DNA of 37,266 bases, taken from Chloroflexota bacterium (GTDB lineage: Bacteria > Chloroflexota > Anaerolineae > VGOG01). The DNA lies in assembly GCA_016875995.1 (NCBI GenBank), contig VGOG01000010.1:1-37266 (forward strand), in the 5' to 3' direction. The notes under the pieces are model-generated. The model was given only the letters and a program-made list of their open reading frames with translations, was not told the DNA's origin and made no database searches. Both the position numbers and the translations under genes were made by a program. Positions 15,990 to 23,300 of the stretch are shown here, in pieces. Each line of letters starts with the position of its first letter. Within the stretch, counting starts at the first letter, position 1.

Positions 15990-17330
15990 AATCCCCCGAT
16001 AAACAAACCCTGCTTCCCGGCACGCTGTGGCGCTGAACACGTTGCGGCCATCTACGATGACTGGCGTGCGCATCAACGCTTTCACACGCTTCAGGTCCAA
16101 ACCAAAGTACATCTGGTGTTTGGTGACCAGGGCCAGACAGTCGGCCCCACGCAGGGCCTCGTCCAGGTCACGGGTCAGCTCCTGGCCCTCGTAGCCCCAG
16201 ACGTAGGGGTCGTGAGCCACCACCCAGGCTCCCCGGCCACGCAAGGTGTGGATCAGCGGCTCGGCCGGGGTGTTGCGGACGTCGTCGGAATCCTCCAGGT
16301 AGGCCAGTCCCAGGACGGCCACCCGTGACTCCTTGAGCTCCCTGCCTGCCTCAGCCAGTGCTTCTTCTACCAGGCGCGCCATCTGATCTGGCATGGCGTC
16401 GTTGATACGGCGGGCCAGGGTGATCATCCCTGTGTCCACGTCCCGGGTGCCATATTCTTTCACCCCAAAACGCAATAGCCAGGTATCCTTGGGCAGGCAA
16501 TGCCCACCTACACCAGCTCCAGGCAGGTGCATGTGGCGGTCGGGACGGGCATTGATCAGCTCCCGCATCTCGTAAACATCAACCCCCAGGCTCTCGCAGA
16601 CCAGGGCCATCTCGTTGGCGAAGGCAATGTTGACGTCTCGATAGGCGTTTTCCACCGTCTTGGCCAGCTCGGCAGTGAGGACGTCGATGGCCGTGATCTC
16701 TTTCTTGACGATGGTGCGGTACAGCTCCACCGCCAGCTCGGTGCTGCGGGCATCAATGCCCCCCACCACGCGGGGGAAATCCACCATGAATTCCAGAAGC
16801 TTGCCCGGCATCACCCGCTCGTAGGAGAAGGCCAGGTAGAAGTCCTGGCCCGCTTCCAGGCCAGAGGTCTCCTCCAGGATGGGCTGGACGATGTTCTGGG
16901 TCGTGCCCGGCGCCACCGTGGATTCGATGACCACCAAAGCACCCTTCTTCATGTACTGGCCCACGCTGGTACTGACCTCGCGCAGGGAGAGGTACTCAGG
17001 AACCCTGCGGCTATCGGTCGGCGTCTGCACGTCAATCAGGATTACGTCGGCGTCCTTGCAGACCGAAATGTCGTCCGTCACTTGGAACGTCCCCTTTTCT
17101 ACCACTCGGGCGATGAGCTCAGCCAGCCCTGGCTCCTGTCCGTCAAAAGGACTCAGGCCCTTGTTCAAGACGTCAATCTTCCAGCCCGAGCGCTCCGAGC
17201 GACGCTGCACCCCGATCACCTGGTGGCCGGGCACATCGGCCAACAGCACCGCGCAGGGAATGCCGACGTATCCCATGCCGATGACGACGATCAGTTTCGG
17301 ATTTCGGATTGCGTATTGCGGATTTTGCAT
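15978..17330 (-). CDS. Nucleotide-sugar dehydrogenase (UDP-GlcNAc/ManNAc dehydrogenase family)
   Basis: This 450-residue protein has an N-terminal NAD-binding Rossmann motif VIGMGYVGIPCAVLL (about 15-29), the central VESTVAPGTTQNI and YRDVNIAFANEMALVCE blocks, and catalytic Cys in GVGGHCLPKDTWLL (about 278-291). It oxidises a UDP-sugar at C6 to a uronic acid with NAD. Length and motifs fit the WecC/Ugd superfamily; the substrate is not certain. ATG 17330 follows GGGAGGAAAA and is better than GTG 17342. The first codons (QNPQYAIRNPK) are written by CGGATTT-type repeats. It sits oddly between two Hdr genes and probably serves cell-surface polysaccharide synthesis. Confidence 0.9.
   Translation of the reverse strand: MQNPQYAIRNPKLIVVIGMGYVGIPCAVLLADVPGHQVIGVQRRSERSGWKIDVLNKGLSPFDGQEPGLAELIARVVEKGTFQVTDDISVCKDADVILIDVQTPTDSRRVPEYLSLREVSTSVGQYMKKGALVVIESTVAPGTTQNIVQPILEETSGLEAGQDFYLAFSYERVMPGKLLEFMVDFPRVVGGIDARSTELAVELYRTIVKKEITAIDVLTAELAKTVENAYRDVNIAFANEMALVCESLGVDVYEMRELINARPDRHMHLPGAGVGGHCLPKDTWLLRFGVKEYGTRDVDTGMITLARRINDAMPDQMARLVEEALAEAGRELKESRVAVLGLAYLEDSDDVRNTPAEPLIHTLRGRGAWVVAHDPYVWGYEGQELTRDLDEALRGADCLALVTKHQMYFGLDLKRVKALMRTPVIVDGRNVFSATACREAGFVYRGIGKG
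17293..17330 (-). repeat. CGGATTT heptamer array at the dehydrogenase 5' end
   Basis: TTTCGGA/TTTCGGA/TTGCGTA/TTGCGGA units cover the start codon region and encode residues about 2-11 of the nucleotide-sugar dehydrogenase. Confidence 0.65.
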
Positions 17331-17347
17331 TTTTCCTCCCACTTACA

Positions 17348-17378
17348 GTGATCAGTGATCAGGGAATCAGGGACTGGA
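17348..17378 (-). repeat. Half copy of the GATCAGGG repeat element
   Basis: GTGATCA, GTGATCA, GGGAATCA, GGGACT units occur in a row without an inverted arm, just upstream of the nucleotide-sugar dehydrogenase gene. Confidence 0.7.
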
Positions 17379-17443
17379 GTCTGGCGAATTTTTATCCTAC
17401 CATATCTTGCGGAATCTGCTCGATTGTCCCCAAGATGTGGGTT

Positions 17444-17501
17444 CGTAGTTGCCACTTCAGTGGCTTTTGCCCCGCCACCAACGACTGAAGTCGTCACTAC
17501 G
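17444..17501. repeat. Inverted repeat, ACTTCAGT type
   Basis: CGTAGTTGCCACTTCAGT (17444-17461) and ACTGAAGTCGTCACTACG (17484-17501) are near-complementary across about 22 bases. It is a different hairpin family from the heptamer arrays and lies in the 262-base gap between two minus-strand genes. Confidence 0.7.
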
Positions 17502-17515
17502 GGCCAAAAACGCCA

Positions 17516-17592
17516 GTGTCCAGTCAGGGATTAGGAAATCGGGGAATGAGGAAATGCCTGATTCCCCGATTTCCTGATTTCCTGATCACTGG
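17516..17592 (-). repeat. Palindromic short-repeat element with AAATG loop
   Basis: CCAGTCAGGGATTAGGAAATCGGGGAATGAGG (split across 17519-17551), loop AAATG (17552-17556) and inverted CCTGATTCCCCGATTTCC units (from 17557) form a long imperfect hairpin ending at the stop of the HdrC-HdrB gene. Confidence 0.88.
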
Positions 17593-18753
17593 CTAACCCA
17601 GCGCTTCGTCCACCAAAGTAACCAGGTCCCGGATCTCCATCCCAACCTCCTCACCCAGTCTCACGTCGTCCATGGCGCACTTGAAATGGATCTGGCACTT
17701 GGCGCAGGCGGTGATCAATAGCTCGGCGCCGGTGGCCCTGACTTCGCGCAGGCGGTCTACCTGGATCTGCTTGTTGATGGCCCCACAATTGGTCCAGCAA
17801 CTGGTGCCGCAGCACAGGGCGTTCTTGCCGCTGTGCTCCATCTCCACCAGCTTTAGCCCCAGGGCCTCGATCACCTGGCGAGGCGCGTCATAGACGCCCA
17901 GGTGGCGACCCAGGCGGCAGGGGTCGTGATACGTGATGCGTGATGCGTGATGCGTGATGCGTGATGCGTGATACGTGATGCGTGATTCGTTCCTCGCCAG
18001 CTTGTCGGCCAGTAGTTCCGTGATGTGGATCACTTCCATTTCCAGGTCGCCCACGTGAGCGGGGTAGTCAATTTTCAGTGTGCGTGCACATTCAGGGCAG
18101 GTGGTGACGATGCGCCTGGCTCCCGTCTCTCGCAGCATGGCGATGTTCAGCTCGGCCAGCTTGCGGAAGTGGGCCACGTCCCCCTCCCACAGCAGGTCGT
18201 GGCCACAACAGCGCTCGTTGTCCAGGACGATGGGCTCGATGCCCAGGCGGTTGAGCACCCTGACGGCGCTCTGGGCGATCTCCACTCCCTGGGCACCGAT
18301 CTTGTCGAAGAGGACGTCGTAATAGGGCAGGCAGCCGACGAAGTACACGGTATCGGAGTTGGTGGAAACCTTGAGGTCCTCGTCGAGCCAATCCAGGCGG
18401 TTTTGCTTCAGTTCGGGCGAAGCCATCATCCGCATCCAGGTCTGGATGGCCTCACCGTGGGAGCAGAGCCCCTCTTCGCCCGTCCCTCGCGCCAAAGCCC
18501 GCAGATCGCGGATGAACTCCACGTAATGGACATCCGACGGGCAGCGCGTCGAGCAGTGCTGGCAAGTGAGACAAGACCAGAGCAGCACATCGGTCAACAG
18601 CTCCTCCCCTTCACCCCATAAGGCTCTCTCCACCGTCAGGCGAGGCGAGTAGGCTGGTTCCCGCCGCGAGATGGGGCAGACCGAAGTGCACTTGCCACAC
18701 TCCAGGCAGTAGTAGGCTTTTGTGCTTTTGATGATCTGCTGAATGGCTTGCAT
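17593..18753 (-). CDS. HdrC-HdrB fusion (HdrD-like) iron-sulfur protein
   Basis: The 386-residue protein begins with an HdrC-like ferredoxin region, CLECGKCTSVCP (16-27) and CLTCQHCSTRCP (about 61-72). Two CCG domains of the HdrB type follow: VGCLPYYD with NERCCGHDLLW (about 138-188) and DPCRLGRH with ALCCGTSCWTNCG (about 278-322). In HdrB the CCG motifs hold noncubane 4Fe-4S clusters that reduce disulfides; in bacteria the true acceptor is usually unknown. The start lies 2 bases after the mvhD stop. Residues about 256-276, SRITYHASRITHHASRITYH, come from nine 7-bp repeats just before the second CCG motif. It is probably the terminal reductase of the Hdr complex encoded here. Confidence 0.92.
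   Translation of the reverse strand: MQAIQQIIKSTKAYYCLECGKCTSVCPISRREPAYSPRLTVERALWGEGEELLTDVLLWSCLTCQHCSTRCPSDVHYVEFIRDLRALARGTGEEGLCSHGEAIQTWMRMMASPELKQNRLDWLDEDLKVSTNSDTVYFVGCLPYYDVLFDKIGAQGVEIAQSAVRVLNRLGIEPIVLDNERCCGHDLLWEGDVAHFRKLAELNIAMLRETGARRIVTTCPECARTLKIDYPAHVGDLEMEVIHITELLADKLARNESRITYHASRITHHASRITYHDPCRLGRHLGVYDAPRQVIEALGLKLVEMEHSGKNALCCGTSCWTNCGAINKQIQVDRLREVRATGAELLITACAKCQIHFKCAMDDVRLGEEVGMEIRDLVTLVDEALG
17925..17987 (-). repeat. Nine-copy heptamer array (CGTGATG) inside the HdrC-HdrB gene
   Basis: Nine head-to-tail 7-bp units, CGTGAT followed by G, A or T, span exactly 63 bases and keep the frame. Any change not a multiple of three units would shift it. Confidence 0.95.
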
Positions 18754-18803
18754 CCCTAATCCCTAGTCCCTGGTCCCTGATCCCTAGCCCCTAATCCCTC
18801 CCC
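18752..18803 (-). repeat. TCCCTAA heptamer half-array between mvhD and the HdrC-HdrB gene
   Basis: TCCCTAA, TCCCTAG, TCCCTGG, TCCCTGA, TCCCTAG, CCCCTAA, TCCCTCC units overlap the stop of mvhD and encode its C-terminal residues GARDQGPGTRD. Confidence 0.85.
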
Positions 18804-19163
18804 AAACTCCATCACCTTCTGGACGAACGCCTCCCCTTCCCCCACCCCCAACCAGTCCAGCTTCAGCCGCTCGTCCCCAATGCCCAGGAGATGGGCGATG
18901 GCCCTGGTCTCCTGGAACAGCTCCTCGGCTCGTTGATTGCCGAATTCGTAGTGACACTCTCCAGGCGGGCAGCCCAGGAGCAAGACGCCGTCCGCTCCCA
19001 GCTCGAATGCCTTGAGGATGAGGCCCGGGTGCAGCCGTCCCAGGCACATCACCTTGATGGGCCGCACGCTGGCCGGATAGGCCAATCGCTTGTAGCCGGC
19101 CGCCTCCAGCGCGCTGTAAGCATTCCAGTTGCAGGTGAACACAACGATGCGAGGTTCTGTCAT
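18756..19163 (-). CDS. mvhD: MvhD/FlpD-type 2Fe-2S electron-transfer subunit
   Basis: This 135-residue protein matches the methyl-viologen-reducing hydrogenase delta family: VFTCNWNAYSALEAAG (about 7-22), VMCLGRLHPGLILKAFELGADGVLL (about 38-63) and LGCPPGECHYEFGNQRA (about 63-79), with conserved Cys for a 2Fe-2S cluster. It carries electrons between a donor module and HdrA. Its start overlaps the stop of the upstream HdrA-like gene by 4 bases, so it is translationally coupled. It is a paralogue of the MvhD domain fused to the selenoprotein HdrA. The last ten residues (ARDQGPGTRD) come from a repeat element. Confidence 0.92.
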   Translation of the reverse strand: MTEPRIVVFTCNWNAYSALEAAGYKRLAYPASVRPIKVMCLGRLHPGLILKAFELGADGVLLLGCPPGECHYEFGNQRAEELFQETRAIAHLLGIGDERLKLDWLGVGEGEAFVQKVMEFGEGLGARDQGPGTRD

Positions 19164-22100
19164 CTCACCAACTCAACTAACATCGCTTCGATCTGCCTGT
19201 CCGTGGAATAGCCCGCCGTAATCGCCCCGGACGGACAGTGGGCAGCGCAGGTACCGCAGCCCAGGCAGGCAGCCTCGTTCACCTGGGCAACGAGGACGCC
19301 CCGCCTATCTTCACACACTTCGACGGCACGGAATTCGCAAATCTCCTGACAGGTGCCGCAGGCCCGACAGCGGGCAGGGTCCACGTGAGCGACGACGGGC
19401 TCGACCACAGTCCAGCCCTTGCCCAGCAGAGCAGCAACCCTGGAGGCTACGGCCAGGCCCCAGACTTGTGGATTAGATATTGGATATTGGATATTGGAAG
19501 GTGGAGGAAAGATACCCCGACGTCCAACTTCCAACTCCCAACTTCCAACTTCCAATTCAGCCTCAGGGGTCAGGACGACAGCCCCTACCCTCAACTCCCG
19601 CTGACCACCTTGTGCCAGTACGACGGCTGTGAAGTTGCCTAAAGAGCCACTCACGGCCAGAGGCGGAGCTTCGCTCTGAAATACTCGAAACCCTTGAGCC
19701 CTCAATGCATCGGCGCAGGCTACACCAGCCCTCCCATTCCCGACCACCAGCACACTTTGATCGAGGGGAACGGTGCTCCTGACCCTGGCCTCATCCTGGC
19801 GCACCTTGGCTACGACGGAGGCAATGAGACTCCTGGCCTTAGCTGTAGCCGCAACCGGCTCACCGGCATGAACCCAGGCGCATTGCTCCCGTATGTTCAC
19901 AAACTCATAACCAACGGACGTTTCACGTTTCACGTTTGACGTTTCACGTTTCACGTTTGACGTTTCACGTTTCACGTTTGACGTTTCACGTTTCACGTTT
20001 GACGTTTCACGTTTCACGTTTGACGTTTCACGTTTGCACCGCACCCGCTGGTAGGTACAGCTATCGCACACCTGGTCGAGCGAGCAGCAAGAGCAAGCAG
20101 CCAGCACCACCCGGTCCAGGCCCGCCTCGACGATGGCCCGCTGGATGGAAGCCGCCCCCTCCTCGTGGCAAGCGAAGGGGATATCATTAGCGAAAGCTAC
20201 ACCAGGCAAACGACGAATTTCGCTTACCACCGCATCCACATCCACGACGTCGCCAATCTCGCCGCCGCAGCGGCAGACGAAGACACCGATCCTGGAGGGG
20301 GCGGGAAGGGACGGAAAAACAGGAAAGGCAGGGAAAATGCGATAGGCAGCCAGATCGGCCATGACTTTGGCCGCAATAGCGGAAGCACTCAACACATCAT
20401 CAGGCTCAACCCAATACTCCCCCTCTCCCCTGCTCCCTTGCTCCCCTGCTCCCCTGCTCCCCCGCTCCCCTGCTCCACCGCTCTCTGCCCAAATAACCGC
20501 TCCCACGTCCAGGCTCAGGCGTTTCCCCTGCGCGTTGTGGTCAATGGCCGCCGGCTCGCAGACTTTGACACACTCCAGGCATTCGGAGCAGACGGCGCAG
20601 GAGAGGCAGCGCTCCGCCTCGGCCACGGCCTCCTCCTCGCTGAGACCCAGGTTGATCTCAACGAAATCCACTCTCTTTGTCAGGGATAGCCTAGGCATTT
20701 GTGCCCTGGCCTCCGGCTCGACGACGGGTGGGGTGTAGTACTCAACCTCGGATATATCGGGTGGCCACAGCATACGCCCGGCCGCCGGGTCCTCGCCCCT
20801 CAGGTATCGGGCGATGGACTCGGCGGCCCGCTTGCCGGCGGCGATGGCCTCGATGACCGTGGCCGGCCCCGTCACCGCATCGCCGCCAGCGAAAACGCCC
20901 TCTAAATTGGTCTCCAGCGTTACGGGATCCGCGGCGATCCAATCTCCAGCTTTCAAGCCCCCCCTCAGTCCCCCCCAACTTTGGGGGGGAAGTTCTGCCG
21001 TCCAATCTCCAACCTCCAACACCTGGCCGATGGCCACGATCACCGTATCCGCCTCGACCACGAACTCCGAACCGCGGACGGGGATGGGCCGCCTCCGCCC
21101 GCTTCCGTCGGGCTCCCCCAGTTCCATGCGCAAGCACTCCAGGCCCGTCACCTGTCCATTCGCGCCCAACACCCTGGTCGGTGTGGCCAGGAAGTGAAAG
21201 GCGATGCCCTCTTCTTCAGCCTCCTCGATCTCCCAGGGGTGGGCAGGCATCTCTTCGCGGGAACGACGGTAGAGGATGGTGACCTGCTGCGCTCCCAGTC
21301 GCCTGGCGACCATGGCCGAATCAATGGCCACGTTGCCTCCGCCAACCACCAGCACTTTCTGGCCGACGGTGACCTCCTGGCCCAGGTTCACCGCCCGCAG
21401 GAAATCAACGCCGTGAAGCACGCCGGCCAGATCCTCTCCCTCCACGTTCAGACTGCGGCTGCCATGAGCGCCCACGGCCACGAACACGGCATCGTAACCT
21501 CTCCTGAGATCGTCCAGAGATAAATCGCCGTTGGGACCGATGGCGGTGTTGGTGCAGATTTCCACCCCCAAATCCTCGATAGCCCTGATCTCGCTTTGCA
21601 GGACATCTCTGGGCAAACGATACGTGGGGATACCCACCGCCATCATGCCGCCAGCCACGGGCAGTGCCTCGAAGACAGTGACGGGATAGCCTTCACGGGC
21701 CAGGAAGCAGGCGGCGGTGAGGCCGGCGGGACCGCTGCCGACGATGGCAACTTTGGCTTGGATATTGGGTATTGGGTATTGGGTATTGGACTTTGGACGT
21801 GGGACTTTGTCTGCCACGAATCGCTTGAGGTACTCGATGGCAATCGGCTGGTCGTGCTCGGCCCGCCGACAGGCCGCCTCGCAGGGGTGATGGCAGACGC
21901 GGCCACAGACGGCGGGGAAGGGGATAGCTTCGCGGATCAGGGCCAGGGCTTCGGCGAATTTGCCCTGGGCGATGAGGGCCACGTAGCCCTGGACGTGGAT
22001 GCCGGCCGGGCAGGCGACTTTGCAGGGGGCGGGCCCTCGCTTTTGGATGGCAAAAATGCTCGGCACGGCGTGATCCGGCTTATAGATGGCTCTATCAGCG

Positions 22101-22579
22101 TCCAGGCGTCCAGGCGCCTTAGCGTCCATGCGTTCGCTGAGGCGCTGGGACGCTACGACGCCAGGACGCTGTACCGTCACCGGACAGACAGGGATGCAAT
22201 CCCCGCAAGCGGTGCATTTGGCCAGGTCCACGTAGCGGGGGTGCTGCTGCACCTCGACGCGTAAATCGCCCCGCTCCCCTTTCATCCCCCCCAAAGTTGG
22301 GGGGGAAAAGAGGGGGGGCGTCACTTCAGCCTGGGTAAACAAGCGGATGTTTGGGTGTTTGATTGCCTCCAAGAACAGGGAATCAGGAAATCGGGGAATC
22401 GGGGAATCAGGCATTTTCTCCTTTCCTGATTCCCTAATCCCCGATTCCCTGTCCTGCACACTGCCCTCAAGAAAAGGCGACCTCTCCACCAGGCAGACTT
22501 CCAGGCCCGAATTGGCCAGATCGAGGGCCGCCTGCACGCCGGCCATGCTTCCGCCGACGATCAACACCGCTTTGGTCAT
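19160..22579 (-). CDS. Giant HdrA/GltD composite flavo-iron-sulfur oxidoreductase
   Basis: The start is ATG 22579 (GGGGAG upstream), giving 1139 residues. Order: HdrA-type FAD motif LIVGGSMAGVQAA (about 6-18); ferredoxin CTACGDCIPVCP (about 120-131); Fer4_20 domain CKVACPAGIHVQGY and CGRVCHHPCEAAC (about 184-250); GltD-like NADPH/FAD reductase with IVGSGPAGLTAA and VVGGGNVAIDSAM (about 277-593); CLSCAVCSECLECVKVC (about 655-671); HdrA N-terminal-like domain IGVFVCRCGG (from about 762); Rossmann VVGNGRAGVA (about 940); two 4Fe-4S motifs (about 1070, 1107). The GltD part suggests NAD(P)H as partner. The CxxU region of HdrA is missing, replaced by repeat sequence. At least eight in-frame short-repeat tracts interrupt it at domain borders. 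It is probably the bifurcating hub of the kor-hdr operon. Confidence 0.9.
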   Translation of the reverse strand: MTKAVLIVGGSMAGVQAALDLANSGLEVCLVERSPFLEGSVQDRESGIRESGKEKMPDSPIPRFPDSLFLEAIKHPNIRLFTQAEVTPPLFSPPTLGGMKGERGDLRVEVQQHPRYVDLAKCTACGDCIPVCPVTVQRPGVVASQRLSERMDAKAPGRLDADRAIYKPDHAVPSIFAIQKRGPAPCKVACPAGIHVQGYVALIAQGKFAEALALIREAIPFPAVCGRVCHHPCEAACRRAEHDQPIAIEYLKRFVADKVPRPKSNTQYPIPNIQAKVAIVGSGPAGLTAACFLAREGYPVTVFEALPVAGGMMAVGIPTYRLPRDVLQSEIRAIEDLGVEICTNTAIGPNGDLSLDDLRRGYDAVFVAVGAHGSRSLNVEGEDLAGVLHGVDFLRAVNLGQEVTVGQKVLVVGGGNVAIDSAMVARRLGAQQVTILYRRSREEMPAHPWEIEEAEEEGIAFHFLATPTRVLGANGQVTGLECLRMELGEPDGSGRRRPIPVRGSEFVVEADTVIVAIGQVLEVGDWTAELPPQSWGGLRGGLKAGDWIAADPVTLETNLEGVFAGGDAVTGPATVIEAIAAGKRAAESIARYLRGEDPAAGRMLWPPDISEVEYYTPPVVEPEARAQMPRLSLTKRVDFVEINLGLSEEEAVAEAERCLSCAVCSECLECVKVCEPAAIDHNAQGKRLSLDVGAVIWAESGGAGERGSRGAGEQGSRGEGEYWVEPDDVLSASAIAAKVMADLAAYRIFPAFPVFPSLPAPSRIGVFVCRCGGEIGDVVDVDAVVSEIRRLPGVAFANDIPFACHEEGAASIQRAIVEAGLDRVVLAACSCCSLDQVCDSCTYQRVRCKRETSNVKRETSNVKRETSNVKRETSNVKRETSNVKRETSVGYEFVNIREQCAWVHAGEPVAATAKARSLIASVVAKVRQDEARVRSTVPLDQSVLVVGNGRAGVACADALRAQGFRVFQSEAPPLAVSGSLGNFTAVVLAQGGQRELRVGAVVLTPEAELEVGSWELEVGRRGIFPPPSNIQYPISNPQVWGLAVASRVAALLGKGWTVVEPVVAHVDPARCRACGTCQEICEFRAVEVCEDRRGVLVAQVNEAACLGCGTCAAHCPSGAITAGYSTDRQIEAMLVELVR
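19472..19557 (-). repeat. Palindromic heptamer array in the HdrA/GltD gene (tract 8)
   Basis: ATATTGG units (19475-19499) face inverted CTTCCAA units (19523-19555). It encodes about residues 1008-1036, in a linker before the C-terminal ferredoxin domain. Confidence 0.85.
19918..20036 (-). repeat. 17-copy ACGTTTC heptamer array in the HdrA/GltD gene (tract 7)
   Basis: Seventeen head-to-tail 7-bp units in a 21-bp higher-order pattern (ACGTTTC, ACGTTTC, ACGTTTG) encode six tandem KRETSNV-type heptapeptides, residues about 848-888. Confidence 0.95.
20417..20484 (-). repeat. TGCTCCCC octamer array in the HdrA/GltD gene (tract 6)
   Basis: About seven 8-bp units encode the Gly/Glu/Ser/Arg-rich linker [20 protein letters not shown] (residues about 699-721). 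The same octamer occurs in the two PA14-containing genes at 29604 and 33281. Confidence 0.9.
20957..20992 (-). repeat. C7/G7 palindrome in the HdrA/GltD gene (tract 5)
   Basis: CCCCCCC-CTCAGT-CCCCCCC-AACTT-TGGGGGGG forms a strong short hairpin and is read as LPPQSWGGLRGGLK. Confidence 0.85.
21757..21796 (-). repeat. TATTGGG heptamer array in the HdrA/GltD gene (tract 4)
   Basis: GATATTGG, GTATTGG, GTATTGG, GTATTGG units encode SNTQYPIPNIQ, just before the GltD FAD motif. Confidence 0.85.
22097..22171 (-). repeat. GCGTCCA palindromic array in the HdrA/GltD gene (tract 3)
   Basis: GCGTCCAG, GCGTCCAG and GCGTCCAT face the inverted GGGACGCT/AGGACGCT units. It encodes SQRLSERMDAKAPGRLDAD, inserted relative to the homologous loop of the second HdrA. 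Confidence 0.75.
22276..22318 (-). repeat. C7/G7 palindrome in the HdrA/GltD gene (tract 2)
   Basis: CCCCCCCAAAGTTGGGGGGG (22286-22305) plus flanking C- and G-runs; encodes TPPLFSPPTLGGMKGE. Confidence 0.85.
22376..22453 (-). repeat. Palindromic GGGAATCA element in the HdrA/GltD gene (tract 1)
   Basis: Left arm GGGAATCAGGAAATCGGGGAAT..., loop region CATTT, then inverted TTCCTGATTCCCTAATCCCC. It is the same family as the intergenic elements but is translated in frame as DRESGIRESGKEKMPDSPIP (residues about 43-68). Confidence 0.9.
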
Positions 22580-22596
22580 AGTGTCTCCCCACTTGG

Positions 22597-22678
22597 TGAT
22601 CAGGAGATCAGGAAATCGGGGAATCAGGCATTTCCTCATTCCCTGATTCCCTGATCACTAATCCCTGATCCCTGATCC
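22597..22678 (-). repeat. Palindromic short-repeat element with CATTT loop
   Basis: GATCAGGAGATCAGGAAATCGGGGAATCAGG (split over 22599-22629), loop CATTT, then inverted CCTCATTCCCTGATTCCCTGAT... . It contains the stop codon of korG (22658-22660). Confidence 0.88.
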
Positions 22679-23203
22679 GTACTCATACCCCTTCTCGAAG
22701 GCCCTCAGGTTCAGCTCCTCGGTCCCCTTGGGAACTGAAGAAAGAATTGCCTCTCGCATGGCCTCCACGGAGACCACGTCGGTCACAGCGGCAAAGAAGC
22801 CCAACATGACGATGTTGGCCACGATCTTCCGTCCCAGTTCCTCAGCCAGGCGCGTAGCCGGGACCGAGAGGAGCTTCACATCGCCAACCAGATCATCTAT
22901 TTCCACCAGGTCCTCGTCCACGATGAGCAGGGCTCCATCGCTCAGAGTGGGAGCATATTTATAGTAGGCCTCCTGCGACATCACAACCAGGATGGATGGA
23001 GCAATGAGATGAGGGTAGTGAACGGGCTCGTCGGAGATGATCACCTGAGCACTGCAAGCCCCGCCCCGTGACTCAGGCCCATAGCTCTGAGTGAAGGTGG
23101 CCTCTTTCTTATCGTGGATGGCCGCCGCTGTGCCTATTATGTAACCAGAGAGGACGATGCCTTGCCCTCCGAAACCAGTTAGCCGGATCTCTGTTCGACC
23201 CAT
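22658..23203 (-). CDS. korG: 2-oxoacid:ferredoxin oxidoreductase gamma subunit
   Basis: The 181-residue protein begins MGRTEIRLTGFGGQGIVLSG, the typical gamma-subunit start, followed by TQSYGPESRGGACSAQVIIS (about 39-58) and a YYKYAP block. The gamma subunit completes the KorABDG-type complex that oxidises 2-oxoglutarate to succinyl-CoA, reducing ferredoxin, or runs in reverse. ATG 23203 follows CGGAGGAG; upstream in-frame codons are repeat sequence. The last residues GSGIRD and stop come from a repeat element. Neighbouring korB, korA, korD and sucCD support 2-oxoglutarate as substrate. Confidence 0.93.
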   Translation of the reverse strand: MGRTEIRLTGFGGQGIVLSGYIIGTAAAIHDKKEATFTQSYGPESRGGACSAQVIISDEPVHYPHLIAPSILVVMSQEAYYKYAPTLSDGALLIVDEDLVEIDDLVGDVKLLSVPATRLAEELGRKIVANIVMLGFFAAVTDVVSVEAMREAILSSVPKGTEELNLRAFEKGYEYGSGIRD

Positions 23204-23220
23204 GACTCCTCCGTTTTTCC

Positions 23221-23300
23221 AGTAATCAGCTACCAGGGAATCAGGAAATGAGGAGATGCCTGATTCCCTGATCACTGATTTCCTGATTACTGATCACTGA
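23221..23300 (-). repeat. Palindromic short-repeat element
   Basis: AATCAGC/CAGGGAATCAGGAAATGAGG left arm, loop AGATG (23254-23258), inverted CCTGATTCCCTGATCACTGATTTCC right arm (split from 23259). It overlaps the korB stop (23287-23289), giving the tail SDQ. Confidence 0.88.

Noticed and set aside
17925-17987. CRISPR or direct-repeat origin (iterons)
   Set aside because: Seven-bp units lie within a coding sequence and maintain its frame; no replication initiator gene is nearby.
19918-20036. CRISPR array
   Set aside because: The units are 7 bp head to tail with no spacers and are translated in frame; no cas genes are near.
22579-22639. Upstream start (22639) for the HdrA/GltD gene
   Set aside because: The extra residues come from a repeat element; ATG 22579 has GGGGAG upstream and begins with the family Rossmann motif.
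23203-23275. Upstream start (23275) for korG
   Set aside because: The added codons are repeat sequence, and ATG 23203 follows CGGAGGAG and matches the usual gamma-subunit start.
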